A DNA stretch of 32,398 bases from Chloroflexota bacterium (GTDB lineage Bacteria; Chloroflexota; Anaerolineae; Aggregatilineales; Ch27), in assembly GCA_019873685.1 (NCBI GenBank), contig JAIOAT010000045.1:1-32398 (forward strand), written 5' to 3'. The notes beneath the pieces were generated by a model. It had not been told where the DNA came from and did not search any database. It saw only the letters and a program-made list of their open reading frames with translations. This document shows positions 32,275 to 32,398 of the stretch, in pieces; within the stretch, counting starts at the first letter, position 1; each line of letters opens with the position of its first letter. The translations under genes were made by a program, and so were the position numbers.

Positions 32275-32391
32275 CTCTGTGGCCAGCTGATGGCCGTGTC
32301 GTTCCTGTCGATGCTGCCGGTGCTGATTCTGTTCTTTATCCTGCAGAACCGGTTCATTGAATCGATGGCCCTTTCCGGGATCAAGGGCTAA
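32275..32391 (+). pseudogene. 3' fragment of a MalG/UgpE-type sugar permease
   Basis: The frame reads GQLMAVSFLSMLPVLILFF and LQNRFIESMALSGIKG to a TAA at 32389-32391. This is the last membrane span and the ending (ALSGIKG) of CUT1 sugar ABC permeases of the MalG/UgpE group. A TAG at 32272 closes the frame just upstream and no EAA motif or further permease sequence was found before it, so only about 38 codons of a gene of some 280 remain. A perfect-looking promoter sits just upstream, so the fragment could be transcribed. Confidence 0.68.
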
Positions 32392-32398
32392 ACTGCTG

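Overview
The window looks like a piece of a GC-rich Chloroflexota chromosome, probably Anaerolineae-like. That is an inference from four things: long Thr/Pro-rich TNTPT-type stalks on a secreted protein, secreted PASTA and DUF11-like proteins, a Dpp-type transporter placed next to glycan-degrading genes, and dense operons with overlapping stop and start codons. No rRNA, tRNA, CRISPR array, integrase or transposase was recognised.

Left part (1-11375, all minus strand) is one long surface-glycan operon, read from 11375 towards position 1. In order it encodes a DPM1-like GT2, a second GT2, a GT4, a 71-residue twin-arginine-leader protein, a beta-helix (pectate-lyase-fold) protein, a nucleotidyltransferase-like/thymidylate-kinase-like fusion, a Wzx-type flippase, an aminoglycoside-phosphotransferase-fold kinase, an HPr-kinase-like P-loop protein and a secreted protein ending in 20-residue Thr/Pro repeats that leaves the window. 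Almost every junction overlaps or is only a few bases long, so the genes are probably translated together. No polymerase or initiating phosphoglycosyltransferase is seen inside the window.

Middle part (11376-19522) is a set of single genes and small units: an orphan OmpR-type response regulator with a strong U-tract terminator, a divergent shikimate-dehydrogenase-like enzyme, the 3' remnant of a cytochrome c gene with an in-frame TGA, a KimA-like potassium permease, a divergent Crp/Fnr regulator, and a metal-efflux pair (free-standing HMA protein plus P1B ATPase with an unusual CPG motif) preceded by a 20-bp near-perfect palindrome.

Next come two convergent secreted proteins (19718-22433) sharing a hairpin terminator: a PASTA protein with a duplicated four-cysteine module, and a DUF11-like protein with an Asp/His tail.

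Right part (22729-32181, plus strand) is an uptake and hydrolysis locus: DUF4432 mutarotase-like protein, GH3 beta-N-acetylhexosaminidase (NagZ-like), and a complete Dpp/Opp-type ABC transporter (binding protein, two permeases, two ATPases) plus a small membrane protein. The neighbours suggest GlcNAc-containing oligosaccharides as cargo rather than only peptides. Two very stable hairpins and a TATAAT box set inside an inverted repeat separate the binding-protein gene from the permeases. The window ends in a 3' fragment of an unrelated MalG-type sugar permease. The best candidates for something new are the three-phosphotransferase glycan operon with its split Tat leader, the duplicated four-Cys module, and the two gene remnants.
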